DNA from: Verrucomicrobiia bacterium DG1235
GTDB lineage: Bacteria > Verrucomicrobiota > Verrucomicrobiia > Opitutales > Opitutaceae
NCBI GenBank assembly: GCA_000155695.1
Contig: DS990592.1
Coordinates: 5,399,282-5,463,281 of the forward strand
Direction of reading: 5' to 3'
DNA: 64,000 bases
The notes under the pieces are model-generated. The model searched no databases. It saw only the letters and a list, made by a program, of their open reading frames with translations, and was not told where the DNA came from. Position 1 is the stretch's first letter, and each line of letters begins with the position of its first letter. Position numbers and translations under genes: made by a program. This document shows positions 1 through 7,537 of this stretch, in pieces.

Positions 1-3000
1 TGAGTGGTGAGGAGTGAGGAGTGAGTTGCTCGAGATTTCACTCCTTTAAACTCACTACTCACTACTTTGTCGTCGAAGACGACAAGGGCGGTGCCTTTGC
101 CGCGGTGGAGGGCTTCTTTGAGGTGGCGGTTGATTTGGCCGATCGGAGAACGGCCGCTACCTGTTAGGGGCTTGAGGTCGGCGATGACGACTTCGATGTT
201 GTGCTCTTTGTAGCGGTCGAGTTTTTTGAAGTCGTCGGTGAAGATGAGCTTCCCGTCGACGCGCATCATCTCGTAGCCGTGGTCGGCGATCCAGTTGGCT
301 ATGGGCTGGTGGTGGCCTTTTCGGTTGCGGATGAGGGGAGCGAGGAGGAAGAGGTGCTTGGCTTTTTTGGCTTCGGGGGATGTGATTATTTTTTGGAGAC
401 GTTTTTGGATTTCTGTCTCGGTTTGGGAGATGAGGGGGGCGCCGGAGTCGGGGTTGTGCGGGATGCCGAGGCGGGAGTAGAGCAGGCGCAAGTATTGGGC
501 GACTTCGGTGATGGTGGCGACGGTGGACTTGCGGGAGCCGCGGGTGACGCGTTGCTCGATGGCGACGGTGGGCTGGATGCCGGTGAGCTGGTCGAGATCT
601 GGGCGGGGGAGCTGCTCGACGAATTGGCGGGCGTAGGGCGACATGGATTCCATGAAGCGGCGCTGGCCTTCTCCGAAGACGATGTCGAAGGCGAGGGTGG
701 ACTTGCCGGATCCGGAGGCTCCGGTGACTACGGTGAATTCGTAGTGGGGAATGGATACGGTGATATTTTTGAGGTTGTGGTGGCGGGCTCCTGTGACGGT
801 CAGAGCGGAGCTTTGCCCGTCGAGTGGTGAGGAGTGAGGAGTGAGTGGTGAGTTGGAGTTGTAGGAAGATTTGGCTTCGGCGGCGAGGAGGGTGGGATTT
901 GGGATCTCGGATTTGAGATTTGAGATTTGAGTTCGAGAGTCGAACTCCGGTTGGAGGTATTTGGCGGTTTCGGTGGTGGTTTGGGCGCAGGTTTCGGGGG
1001 TGCCTTGGAAGACGACTTGGCCGCCTTTGGCTCCGGCTTCGGGGCCCATCTCGATGAGCCAGTCGGCGGATTTGAGGACGTCGATGTTGTGCTCGATGAC
1101 GATGAGGCTGTGCCCGGAGTCGACGATCTTCTGGAGGACGGTGAGGAGTCTGCGGACGTCGTGCTTGTGGAGGCCGGTGGTGGGCTCGTCTAACAGGATC
1201 AGAGATCCTGTTGAGTTTTGAGTAGTGAGTGGTGAGTGGTGAGTTGAGTCGTTGACTCGCGTGGAGGAGGAGAGGTATTTGACGAGTTTGAGGCGTTGGG
1301 ATTCGCCGCCGGAGAGGGTGTTGAGGGGTTGGCCGGATTTTAGGTAGCCGAGGCCTACTTCTTCGAGGGCGGCGAGCTTGGAGTGGATTTTTGGATACGC
1401 TTCGAAGAGCTTGAGGAGTTGGTCGATGGTGAGGTCGAGGAGCTGGGAGATGTTGTAGCCTTCGTGAGTGATTTCGAGGAGCTCGGATTTGAAGCGTTTG
1501 CCGTCGCAATGGGGGCAGGGGACGTAGACGTCGGAGAGGAACTGCATCTCGATCTTTTCGTAGCCAAGACCTTTGCAGGGCTCGCAGCGTCCGTCGCCGG
1601 CGTTGAAGGAGAAGCTGGAGGCGGTGTATCCGTTTTCTACGGACTGGGGGAGTTTTCCGTAGAGGGTGCGGATGTGGTCCCAGGCTTCGACGAAGACGAC
1701 GGGATTTGAGCGTGGGGTGCGGGAGACGGGTGATTGGTCGACGAGGGTGATTTCCTCGAAGGGTAGGTCGGTGGTGAGGGAGGCGACGGAGGCGGGGTCT
1801 TCGGCGATGAGTCCGCGCTGGGCGATGAGGTTTTGGTAGAGGACGGCGTTGAGGAGGGTGGACTTGCCGGAGCCGGAGACGCCGGAGAGGCAGACGAAGC
1901 GTTGGAGGGGGATGGAGAGGCTGAGGTCTTGGATGTTGTGCTTGGATGCGGAGGTGATGTGGAGCCCACCTTCGCTCTTCGAGCTATGGCGGGTTCTCGC
2001 TTTGCTCGAAGTGCTAGTTGATCGCGACACAAGGTCGCTTCCCACGGATCGGGTTTGTGTGGGGACGGGGATTTGTTTTTTGCCGGAGAGGTATTGGCCG
2101 GTGATGGATTTTCTGGATTTTAGGAGCTGGGCTTGGGTGCCTTGGAAGACGAGGTGGCCGCCGGCGGCTCCGGGTTGGGGGCCTATCTCGATGACGTGGT
2201 CGGCAGCGCGGATCATGGCGTCGTCGTGCTCGACGAGGACGACGGTGTTGCCGGCATCTGTTAAGGTGCGGACGATGTGGATGAGGCGGTCGATGTCGCG
2301 GGCGTGCAGGCCGACGGAGGGTTCGTCGAGGACGAAGAGGGTGTCGACGAGGGAGGCGCCGAGGCAGGAGGTGAGGTTGACTCGTTCGACTTCGCCACCG
2401 GAGAGGGTGCGGGCTGAGCGGTTGAGGGTGAGGTAGCCGAGTCCGACGTGGTCGAGGTAGCGGAGGCGGGAGAGGATGGCGTCCGAGGCGATGGTGGCTT
2501 GGTGGTTGGGTGTTTCGTCGCGAAACTCCTCAAGTGTCGCTCCGCTCGGTAGTGGATTTTTTGCCCACGAATCGCTCGAATCTTCTCGAATGGGATTTCG
2601 GGCTTTTTGTGTTTGGGGTGCTTGGGTTTTGGGTTGGGAGGACTCGATGAGGTGGAGGAGTTGGTCGACGGGGAGTTGGTAGAGGTCGGGGAGGCGGTAG
2701 CCTTGCCACTTCCAGCAGAGGGAGTCGGGCTGGAGGCGGGTGCCTTGGCAGTCGGGGCATTTGACGTAGGCGCGGTAGCGGGAGAGGAAGATGCGGACGT
2801 GCATCTTGTAGGTGTTGCGCTCGAGCCAGTCGAAGAAGCCTTTGACGCCGTACCAGAGTCCGTCGGATTCGCTGCCGGGCGGGAGCTTGCGGTAGGCGGG
2901 CTCGCCGAGGATGACGTTGTCTTGCTGGCGTTGGGTGAGTTTGTTGAAGGGTTTTGTAGTGAAAATCTTGAGACGTTTGCAGGCGCGGACGAGGTCGTTT

Positions 3001-4004
3001 TTCGACTCGCCGTAGACTTGGCCTTCGAAGGGTTTGATGAGTCCGTCGGCGATGGATTTGTTGGTGTCGGGGATGGCGAGGCGGTAGTCGATCTCGATGA
3101 CGCGTCCGAAGCCGCGGCATTTGGGGCAGGCGCCGATGGGTGAGTTGAAGGAGAAGAGCGGCGGGCTGGCGGGTCGGTAGGTTTTTCCGCTGGTGGGGGA
3201 GTGGAGGCCGCGGGAGTGGCGGGCGAGGGTGTCGCCGTTTTTGTCGAGGAGGAGGAGCTGGCCTTGGCCGAATTCGAGGGCGGTTTCGGCGGCTTCGAGG
3301 AAGCGGGAGCGGTTTGTATTGAAAAGTTGGATACGGTCTTGGACAACGTGGAGGGTGGTGTTGTCTGCCCACGAATTGCACGAATCTTCACTAATCGTTT
3401 CGATTCTGTGCAGTTGTGGGGCTGAGGCTGATTTCGGGGTGGTTTGGTAGAGGCGGGAGTAGCCTTGGGCTTTGATGTTTTTGAGGATTTCGGGCCACGT
3501 TAACTTTTCGGGCTTGGTGACTTGGAAGGCGAGGGTGACGGTTTGCTTGGAGTAGGTGGCGAGGGATTTTTGCCAGATGGTGATTGGGTTGTCGTCGTGT
3601 ATTTGCTCGTTGGTGACGGGGTCGTAGAGGGCGGCAACGTGGGAGAACCAGACTTTGAAGAAGTCGGTGAGCTCGGTCATGGTGCCGACGGTGGAGCGGG
3701 AGGTTTTGATGGTGTTCTTCTGCTCGATGGCGATCGAGGGGCGCACGTTTTCGGCGGAATCGAGGTCGGGCTTTTCGAGCAGGTCGAGGAATTGGCGGGT
3801 GTAGGCAGAGAAGGTTTCGACGTAGCGGCGCTGGCCTTCGGCGTGGAGGGTGTCGAAGACGAGGGAGGACTTGCCGGCTCCGCTGAGGCCGGTGACGGCG
3901 ATGAATTTGCCGAGGGGGATATCGACGTCGATGTTCTTGAGGTTGTTTTGGCGCACGCCGCGGAGGCGGATGGCGGTGGGCTTGTTGGAAGCGGCGGTGG
4001 GCAT
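1..4004 (-). CDS. uvrA: UvrA excinuclease subunit A, tandem (two-unit, Chlamydia-type) form, 3' end outside window
   Basis: DNA damage-recognition ATPase of UvrABC nucleotide excision repair. The frame starts at ATG 4004 and stays open to the window edge, giving 1334 complete codons. Unit 1 begins with [16 protein letters not shown] and Walker A GLSGAGKS (about residues 39-46). It has UvrA zinc motifs (CPKC, CPDC), signature LSGGE near 534 and LDEPSVGLH. Its second ATPase half has P-loop GVSGSGKS near 708, zinc motifs CEPC and CPHC, LSGGES near 897 and [11 protein letters not shown] second UvrA unit then starts ([11 protein letters not shown]-loop GASGSGKS near 1095, [12 protein letters not shown]). 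A normal UvrA is about 950 residues; fused double UvrAs of about 1,800 are known in Chlamydia. Linkers and loops carry repeat-derived, low-complexity insertions (about residues 200, 460-485, 655-680, 916-931, 1020-1060, 1313 onward). The coding strand is C-rich and stop-poor in other frames, so many false ORFs overlie it. Confidence 0.93.
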   Translation of the reverse strand, partial: MPTAASNKPTAIRLRGVRQNNLKNIDVDIPLGKFIAVTGLSGAGKSSLVFDTLHAEGQRRYVETFSAYTRQFLDLLEKPDLDSAENVRPSIAIEQKNTIKTSRSTVGTMTELTDFFKVWFSHVAALYDPVTNEQIHDDNPITIWQKSLATYSKQTVTLAFQVTKPEKLTWPEILKNIKAQGYSRLYQTTPKSASAPQLHRIETISEDSCNSWADNTTLHVVQDRIQLFNTNRSRFLEAAETALEFGQGQLLLLDKNGDTLARHSRGLHSPTSGKTYRPASPPLFSFNSPIGACPKCRGFGRVIEIDYRLAIPDTNKSIADGLIKPFEGQVYGESKNDLVRACKRLKIFTTKPFNKLTQRQQDNVILGEPAYRKLPPGSESDGLWYGVKGFFDWLERNTYKMHVRIFLSRYRAYVKCPDCQGTRLQPDSLCWKWQGYRLPDLYQLPVDQLLHLIESSQPKTQAPQTQKARNPIREDSSDSWAKNPLPSGATLEEFRDETPNHQATIASDAILSRLRYLDHVGLGYLTLNRSARTLSGGEVERVNLTSCLGASLVDTLFVLDEPSVGLHARDIDRLIHIVRTLTDAGNTVVLVEHDDAMIRAADHVIEIGPQPGAAGGHLVFQGTQAQLLKSRKSITGQYLSGKKQIPVPTQTRSVGSDLVSRSTSTSSKARTRHSSKSEGGLHITSASKHNIQDLSLSIPLQRFVCLSGVSGSGKSTLLNAVLYQNLIAQRGLIAEDPASVASLTTDLPFEEITLVDQSPVSRTPRSNPVVFVEAWDHIRTLYGKLPQSVENGYTASSFSFNAGDGRCEPCKGLGYEKIEMQFLSDVYVPCPHCDGKRFKSELLEITHEGYNISQLLDLTIDQLLKLFEAYPKIHSKLAALEEVGLGYLKSGQPLNTLSGGESQRLKLVKYLSSSTRVNDSTHHSPLTTQNSTGSLILLDEPTTGLHKHDVRRLLTVLQKIVDSGHSLIVIEHNIDVLKSADWLIEMGPEAGAKGGQVVFQGTPETCAQTTTETAKYLQPEFDSRTQISNLKSEIPNPTLLAAEAKSSYNSNSPLTPHSSPLDGQSSALTVTGARHHNLKNITVSIPHYEFTVVTGASGSGKSTLAFDIVFGEGQRRFMESMSPYARQFVEQLPRPDLDQLTGIQPTVAIEQRVTRGSRKSTVATITEVAQYLRLLYSRLGIPHNPDSGAPLISQTETEIQKRLQKIITSPEAKKAKHLFLLAPLIRNRKGHHQPIANWIADHGYEMMRVDGKLIFTDDFKKLDRYKEHNIEVVIADLKPLTGSGRSPIGQINRHLKEALHRGKGTALVVFDDKVVSSEFKGVKSRATHSSLLTT
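2..66. repeat. Heptad array pair in inverted orientation inside uvrA
   Basis: Plus-strand 7-nt units GAGTGGT, GAGGAGT, GAGGAGT, GAGTTGC run from 2 to 29. Further units of the same family in the opposite orientation (ACTCACT-type) follow at about 49-66. On the coding strand both read through in the uvrA frame; the stretch at 2-29 gives THSSLLTT-like residues. The array probably continues past the window edge. Confidence 0.7.
822..856. repeat. Five-copy heptad array (GAGTGGT family) in uvrA
   Basis: Units GAGTGGT, GAGGAGT, GAGGAGT, GAGTGGT, GAGTTGG are exactly adjacent. The array lies in the linker between UvrA unit 1 and unit 2 and encodes Ser/Pro/Leu/Thr/His-rich residues. It is the same family as the arrays at 2-29, 1213-1247 and 6263-6297. 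Confidence 0.8.
894..947. repeat. Six-copy heptad array (GAGATTT family) followed by a perfect hairpin, in uvrA
   Basis: Units GGGATTT, GGGATCT, CGGATTT, GAGATTT, GAGATTT, GAGTTCG span 894-935. The last unit is the left arm of a perfect hairpin: GAGTTCGA (929-936), loop GAG, TCGAACTC (940-947). The coding strand reads SNLKSQI-type peptide in the linker between the two UvrA units. Confidence 0.8.
1213..1258. repeat. Five-copy heptad array (GAGTGGT family) with adjacent hairpin, in uvrA
   Basis: Units GAGTTTT, GAGTAGT, GAGTGGT, GAGTGGT, GAGTTGA span 1213-1247. A small hairpin GAGTC-GTT-GACTC overlaps the end (1246-1258). The array interrupts an ATPase half between the signature helix (LVKYLSSS) and Walker B (LILLDEPT), where family members have only a few residues. 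Confidence 0.8.
1971..2046. repeat. Probable dispersed repeat insertion with inverted arms, in uvrA
   Basis: The stretch joining the two ATPase halves of unit 1 is unlike UvrA. It contains 8-nt inverted arms CTTCGAGC (1977-1984) and GCTCGAAG (2004-2011), then GATCGCGACACAAGGTCGCT at about 2020-2039. It encodes a Ser/Thr/Arg-rich segment ([20 protein letters not shown]). Only one copy is in this window, so its repeat nature is inferred from composition and inverted arms. Confidence 0.45.
2563..2593. repeat. 31-nt dispersed element, copy 1, inside uvrA
   Basis: Starts GCCCACGAATCGCTCGAATC and continues to 2593. It aligns without gaps to 3367-3397. Both copies are in the same uvrA reading frame and give related peptides (REDSSDSWA here, SEDSCNSWA there). 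Confidence 0.7.
2616..2637. repeat. Short heptad-like run (GGGTTTT family) in uvrA
   Basis: GGGTGCT, one spacer base, GGGTTTT and GGGTTGG. The coding strand gives [10 protein letters not shown]-like residues. It lies 23 nt from the 31-nt element at 2563-2593, forming one composite insertion in the first ATPase half. Confidence 0.55.
3367..3397. repeat. 31-nt dispersed element, copy 2, inside uvrA
   Basis: Starts GCCCACGAATTGCACGAATC. It is nearly identical to 2563-2593 and loosely similar to 52392-52423 in the gatC-gatA gap. It adds a peptide containing SEDSCNSWA to the UvrA insertion region near residues 203-213. Confidence 0.7.
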
Positions 4005-4225
4005 TTGGTGGAGTGAAGAGTGAAATTGGAAAAGTGAACTCGACGAGATGGGGGACCGTTTGATTGGTCAAGGTTTGAGGACTGTTTGCCGGACTTCCTT
4101 TTTGGGGTGGGGGTTGCTGTTGCGGGTCTGGGGCGAAGCCCGCGTCTTGCAAGGGAAGTGGGTAAGGGGAACGAGGGGAAGCGTATTTGGCTTCCCGTTT
4201 CGTTAAATTCTGAGGTTCGGGTGGC

Positions 4226-5227
4226 TTAGTGGCTGAGCACTATGCGGTAGCGGGCTTGGCCGCTTTCGAGGTGGGCGAGGGCTTCGTTGGCTTGGTCGAA
4301 TTTGAAGTGCTCGGTTACGGGCTCGATTTTGTGGAGGGCGGCGAATTCGATCATCTTGGCGATGGTGGCGGGGCTGCCGACGGGTGAGCCGGAGATTTGG
4401 CGTTGGGCCATGATGAGGGAGAAGGCTCCGATCTGGATGGGCTCTAGGGCGGCGCCGAGGAAGTGGAGGCGGCCTTTGGGCTTGAGGGTGTTGACGTAGC
4501 CGTTCCAGTCGAGTCCGACGTTGACGGTGGAGAGTATGAGGTCGAAGCGTCCGGCGGCGGCTTCGATTTCTGCGGCGTCGCGGGAGTTGAGGGTGTGGTG
4601 GGCGCCGAGCTTGAGGGCTTCTTGGCGTTTGGCTTCGGAGGTGGTGAAGGCGGTGACTTCGCAGCCCCATGCGTTGAGGAAGGCTAGGGCCATGTGCCCG
4701 AGGCCGCCGATGCCGATGACGGCGACTTTTGCGGTGGGGCTGACTTCGTACTGTATAAGGGGATTGAATACGGTGATACCTCCGCAGAAGAGGGGGCCTG
4801 CTTTGGCGGCGTCGATGGAGTCTGGCAGCGGGATGACGCTGAGGGCGCTGGCGCGGACTTTGTCGGCGAATCCGCCGTGGCGTCCGACGATGGTGCCGGC
4901 GGCGGCTTGGCAGAGGTTGTGGTCGCCGGAGAGGCAGCTTGGGCAGGTGGTGCAGTAGGACGAGTGCCAGCCGAGTCCGACGCGTTGGCCTGGGGCGAGG
5001 TTTTTGACGTCTGAGCCGATAGCACCGATGGTGCCGACGACTTCGTGTCCGGGGACGAAGGGATAGGTGGTCATGCCCCATTCGTTGTTGAGCATGCTGA
5101 GGTCGCTGTGGCAGATGCCGCAGTGTTCGACGTTGATCTCAACGTCGGTGGGCGCGAGTTCGCCGGGGTCGTATTCGAAGGGTTCGAGTTTTCCGCCGGG
5201 AGTGTGGGTTGCGTAGGCTTTTATCAT
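4226..5227 (-). CDS. Zinc-dependent NAD(P) alcohol dehydrogenase (YahK/cinnamyl-alcohol-dehydrogenase type)
   Basis: Medium-chain dehydrogenase that would interconvert alcohols and aldehydes with NAD(P)H in the cytoplasm. All metal sites are present: catalytic zinc ligands Cys39 (GICHSD), His61-Glu62 (PGHE) and Cys148 (LFCGG), and structural zinc cysteines 92, 95, 98 and 106. The Rossmann motif GIGGLG is at about 172-177. Length 333 aa is normal for the single-domain cytosolic subgroup, and motifs such as HCGICHSD and CGGIT place it nearest YahK-like aldehyde reductases; substrate cannot be read from sequence. It stands 222 bp from uvrA and 100 bp from the glycosyltransferase, so co-transcription is uncertain. 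Confidence 0.88.
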   Translation of the reverse strand: MIKAYATHTPGGKLEPFEYDPGELAPTDVEINVEHCGICHSDLSMLNNEWGMTTYPFVPGHEVVGTIGAIGSDVKNLAPGQRVGLGWHSSYCTTCPSCLSGDHNLCQAAAGTIVGRHGGFADKVRASALSVIPLPDSIDAAKAGPLFCGGITVFNPLIQYEVSPTAKVAVIGIGGLGHMALAFLNAWGCEVTAFTTSEAKRQEALKLGAHHTLNSRDAAEIEAAAGRFDLILSTVNVGLDWNGYVNTLKPKGRLHFLGAALEPIQIGAFSLIMAQRQISGSPVGSPATIAKMIEFAALHKIEPVTEHFKFDQANEALAHLESGQARYRIVLSH

Positions 5228-5328
5228 GGTCGTTTTTTTGTTGGCTGTTTTTGGTCTCTTCGAATGAAGTGGGTGGCTGTAGTTTTTCGGTGTTTGCTAC
5301 GGAATGGGTTGGTGGTCGGCTGCGTTTT

Positions 5329-6459
5329 TTATGTGTGCTTGATGGACTTTAGGAGGCGGGCGTAGGCGGCGGTCTGGGATTTTAGGGAGAAGTGTTTTCG
5401 GGCATATTCGCGCGCGGCGTGGGACATCTGGAGTCTTAGGTCGGGATTGGTGGCGAGTTTTTGGAGGGCGGCGAGGAATGAGGGCTCGTCGCGGTGTGGG
5501 ATGAGGGTGCCGGAGGTGCCGTGTCGGAAGGTTTCGGAGACGCCGTTGACGTCGTAGGCGATGACGGGGAGGCCGGACATTTGGGCTTCGACGAGGAAGT
5601 TTGGGAGGGATTCTTGGTCGGATGTGTGGAGGGCGATGTCGGCGTCGGCGTAGAGGCTGCGGGGATCTTTGAGGAGTCCGGGAAAGTGGATGCGCTCGGC
5701 GAGGCCGAGGCGGGCGGCTTCGGCTTGGCAGGCAGCGCGGGTGGGTCCGTCGCCGGCGAGAGTGAGCTTCCAGTCGATGTTGGCCGGAAGCTGGGAGCAG
5801 ATGCGGATGAGGCGGATCTGCTTTTTCTGAGGGCGGAACATGGAAACGCTCACGAAGTGAGCGTTTGGGTTTTGGGTTTTGGGTTCTGGGTTCTGGGTGG
5901 TGGAGTGAATTGTAGGAGCTGTGGGGATGTGGGTTTCGAAGTCGCGGATGCAGCCGTTGTAGATGACGGTGGATGTATTGGGGCGGTGGATACGGTAGTC
6001 GGAGGCGATGCGGCGGAGGGCTTCGTGGGAGTTGGCTACGATGTGGTCGGCGTGGCGGAGGGCGCGTCGGTAGAGGTAGGGGATGGGACGGCCGGTGCGG
6101 AAGGTGGCGAAGAGCTGGTAGGGGCGGTTTTTTGAGAAGGTGAGGAGTCCGGCGTGGCAGTTGGCCATGCGGCCCATGGGGAGGACGGCGTCGGGCTGGA
6201 GTTTTGCGATGAGGGCCTTGAGGCCGGGGGCGTACCAGTCGGTTTTTATGAAGCGCTGGTTTGAGTAGTGAGTAGTGAGTAGTGAGTGGTGAATGGTTTG
6301 AGGCGAGAAGGGAGATGGGGCGGGGTCGAGGGTGCCGCCGCGACGGAAGACGACGAGGTGGACGTCGACGCCGCTTTTGGCGAGGCCTTGGGCGATGGCG
6401 AGGGTTTGTTGCTCGGTGCCTCCGTTGCGGAGGTGGTCCTGTAGAATGATGAGTTTCAA
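5329..6459 (-). CDS. GT4-family glycosyltransferase with repeat-derived insertions
   Basis: GT-B fold transferase moving a sugar from a nucleotide donor, probably onto a cell-surface or lipid-linked glycan. The N-terminal LQDHLRNGGTEQQTLAIAQGL is typical of GT4 acceptor domains. The C-terminal half has SMFRPQKKQ, LAGDGPTR, the donor-site ESLPNFLVEAQMSGLPVIA segment with its EX7E glutamates, and GVSETFRHG. Two non-family segments are repeat-encoded: HHSLLTTHYS near residues 54-66 and TTQNPEPKTQNPN near 187-198. Removing them gives a normal-length GT4 protein (about 345 aa). The stop lies 102 bp before the dehydrogenase start. The upstream gfa stop is only 7 bp away, so these two are probably one operon. 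Specific substrate unknown. Confidence 0.85.
   Translation of the reverse strand: MKLIILQDHLRNGGTEQQTLAIAQGLAKSGVDVHLVVFRRGGTLDPAPSPFSPQTIHHSLLTTHYSNQRFIKTDWYAPGLKALIAKLQPDAVLPMGRMANCHAGLLTFSKNRPYQLFATFRTGRPIPYLYRRALRHADHIVANSHEALRRIASDYRIHRPNTSTVIYNGCIRDFETHIPTAPTIHSTTQNPEPKTQNPNAHFVSVSMFRPQKKQIRLIRICSQLPANIDWKLTLAGDGPTRAACQAEAARLGLAERIHFPGLLKDPRSLYADADIALHTSDQESLPNFLVEAQMSGLPVIAYDVNGVSETFRHGTSGTLIPHRDEPSFLAALQKLATNPDLRLQMSHAAREYARKHFSLKSQTAAYARLLKSIKHT
5847..5901. repeat. Hairpin plus five-copy heptad array (GGGTTTT family) in the glycosyltransferase gene
   Basis: A perfect hairpin CGCTCAC-GAA-GTGAGCG occupies 5847-5863. Four bases later come units GGGTTTT, GGGTTTT, GGGTTCT, GGGTTCT, GGGTGGT (5867-5901). 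The coding strand reads NPEPKTQNPN-type peptide between the two Rossmann domains of the GT-B fold. Confidence 0.8.
6263..6297. repeat. Five-copy heptad array (GAGTAGT family) in the glycosyltransferase gene
   Basis: Units GAGTAGT (three times), GAGTGGT, GAATGGT are exactly adjacent. The coding strand gives HHSLLTTHYS after the LVVFRRGGTLDP strand of the N-terminal domain. Same family as the arrays in uvrA. Confidence 0.8.
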
Positions 6460-6460
6460 A

Positions 6461-6481
6461 GGGGAATTAGGAATGAGGAAT
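6461..6481. repeat. Three-copy heptad array (GAGGAAT family) forming the 3' end of the GFA gene
   Basis: Units GGGGAAT, TAGGAAT, GAGGAAT. The TAA stop of the GFA-family gene (6467-6469) and its last few codons (KIPHS) lie in this array. Confidence 0.65.
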
Positions 6482-6856
6482 CTTGGGATTGCAGAGGGCG
6501 ACCCAGGGGAGCTTTTCCTCGGGGAAGACGTCGCGGTCGGGCGGGTAGGCTTCTGGGTGGTCGAGGGAGCCGGTGACGATGTCGACGTGGGTGGGGCGGT
6601 CGGGGTGGGTGTAGGTGAGGGAGGTGCCGCAGTCGGGACAGAAGGTACGGGTGGCGGAGGTCGGGGTTTGGTAGGCTTTTGGCGTGTCGGCGGTGTATTC
6701 GAAGTTTGAGGACTCGACGGTGATCCACGCGACGACTTGGGCGCCGATGGCTTTGCGGCAATTGTCGCAGTGGCAGTAGGCTCGGTAGAGGATGGGTGGC
6801 TTGGCTTGGTATTGGATTTTTCCGCAGTAGCAGCCGCCGGTGATGGATTCGCTCAT
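6467..6856 (-). CDS. GFA-family (glutathione-dependent formaldehyde-activating-like) zinc protein
   Basis: Small cytoplasmic protein of the GFA/CENP-V fold. The seven characteristic cysteines are all present: Cys9 and Cys11 (GGCYCG), Cys28, Cys30 and Cys33 (CHCDNC), Cys73 and Cys76 (CPDCG), which bind two zinc ions in family structures. The founding member was described as condensing formaldehyde with glutathione, but most homologues have no proven activity, so only the family is assigned. Length 129 aa is usual. The last five residues and stop are written in a heptad repeat, so the native C-terminus may have been replaced. The glycosyltransferase start follows 7 bp after the stop. Confidence 0.85.
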   Translation of the reverse strand: MSESITGGCYCGKIQYQAKPPILYRAYCHCDNCRKAIGAQVVAWITVESSNFEYTADTPKAYQTPTSATRTFCPDCGTSLTYTHPDRPTHVDIVTGSLDHPEAYPPDRDVFPEEKLPWVALCNPKIPHS

Positions 6857-6968
6857 GGAGTGAGAGTGAGGAGTGGCGGGAGCGGAGCAAGAATTTGTGT
6901 TTGTGGTTTTCTGGGCGTTTTTTTTCGCTCGCGTGGAACGGGGGCGTTGGGTGAGGGTTTTAGGAAAT

Positions 6969-7439
6969 ATGAGTCGTGAGGGTTCGGAAGGTTTGGCTTC
7001 GATTTTGAAGCGTTGGGCAGTGAGTGGTTTGGGCGTTTGGCTCGGCAGCTATTTCGTGGATGGCATCAGCTACGACGAGAATTCGACGCTGTTGATCGTG
7101 GTGCTGCTGCTCGGCTTGTTTACGGCGGTTTTGAAGCCTTTGCTGGTTTTGCTGGCCTTGCCGTTTGTGGTGCTGACGCTGGGGATTGGGGTGCTTTTCA
7201 TTAATGCGCTGCTGTATTTGCTGGTGGGCAATCTGGTGGACGGTTTTCACGTGGCTAGCTTTGGGGCCGCGTTTTTCGGGGCTTTGTTCGTGACCTTCAT
7301 GAATCTGATTTTCACAGGGTGGATTGGCGGGGCGCGGCGGAGCTCGTTTCGGGTGCGGGCGAATGGTTCGGCGGGCTCGAGGCGGAGCGAGCCTAAGCCG
7401 CGCAAGGTGAAGGCGAAGGACGACGTTATCGATATCTAG
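6969..7439 (+). CDS. Four-TM membrane protein, phage-holin-4 / YvlD family
   Basis: Small integral membrane protein of the family Pfam calls 'Mycobacterial 4 TMS phage holin', which is mostly chromosomal and of unknown role. Four hydrophobic helices are visible: WAVSGLGVWLGSYFV, then two around LLIVVLLLGLFTAVL and LLVLLALPFVVLTLG, and one across FGAAFFGALFVTFMNLIF. The family motif KPLLVLLALPF sits in the middle. A Lys/Arg-rich cytoplasmic tail ends the protein (156 aa). The ATG at 6969 is preferred over an upstream in-frame ATG because an AGGA lies 6 nt before it and the upstream part does not resemble the family. No phage genes are nearby. Confidence 0.8.
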   Translation: MSREGSEGLASILKRWAVSGLGVWLGSYFVDGISYDENSTLLIVVLLLGLFTAVLKPLLVLLALPFVVLTLGIGVLFINALLYLLVGNLVDGFHVASFGAAFFGALFVTFMNLIFTGWIGGARRSSFRVRANGSAGSRRSEPKPRKVKAKDDVIDI

Positions 7440-7537
7440 TTGCTTGCTGTCTTTTTGGCGTGGGCTTGGAGGCGATTGCGCTAGACACTTTTAGAGCTGG
7501 CGGGTATCCCGCTAGGCTTTCTTAATCCGGTTAAATT

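Noticed and set aside
822-1247. Heptad arrays as a CRISPR array or direct-repeat locus
   Set aside because: Units are 7 nt with no unique spacers and lie inside a coding frame; no cas genes.
1-4004. Frameshift or pseudogene in uvrA, suspected because no single closed ORF covers it
   Set aside because: The frame checked at the start, the middle (LDEPSVGLH) and the window edge is the same and free of stops; it is open only because it runs out of the window.
157-4152. Many long ORFs on both strands across 0.2-4.1 kb with His/Pro/Arg- or Gly/Val/Glu-rich proteins
   Set aside because: They are shadows of the C-rich, stop-poor uvrA frame; the true UvrA reading is continuous with all family motifs.
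6969-7439. Prophage remnant, from the holin-family match
   Set aside because: The family is mostly chromosomal, and no other phage gene is near.
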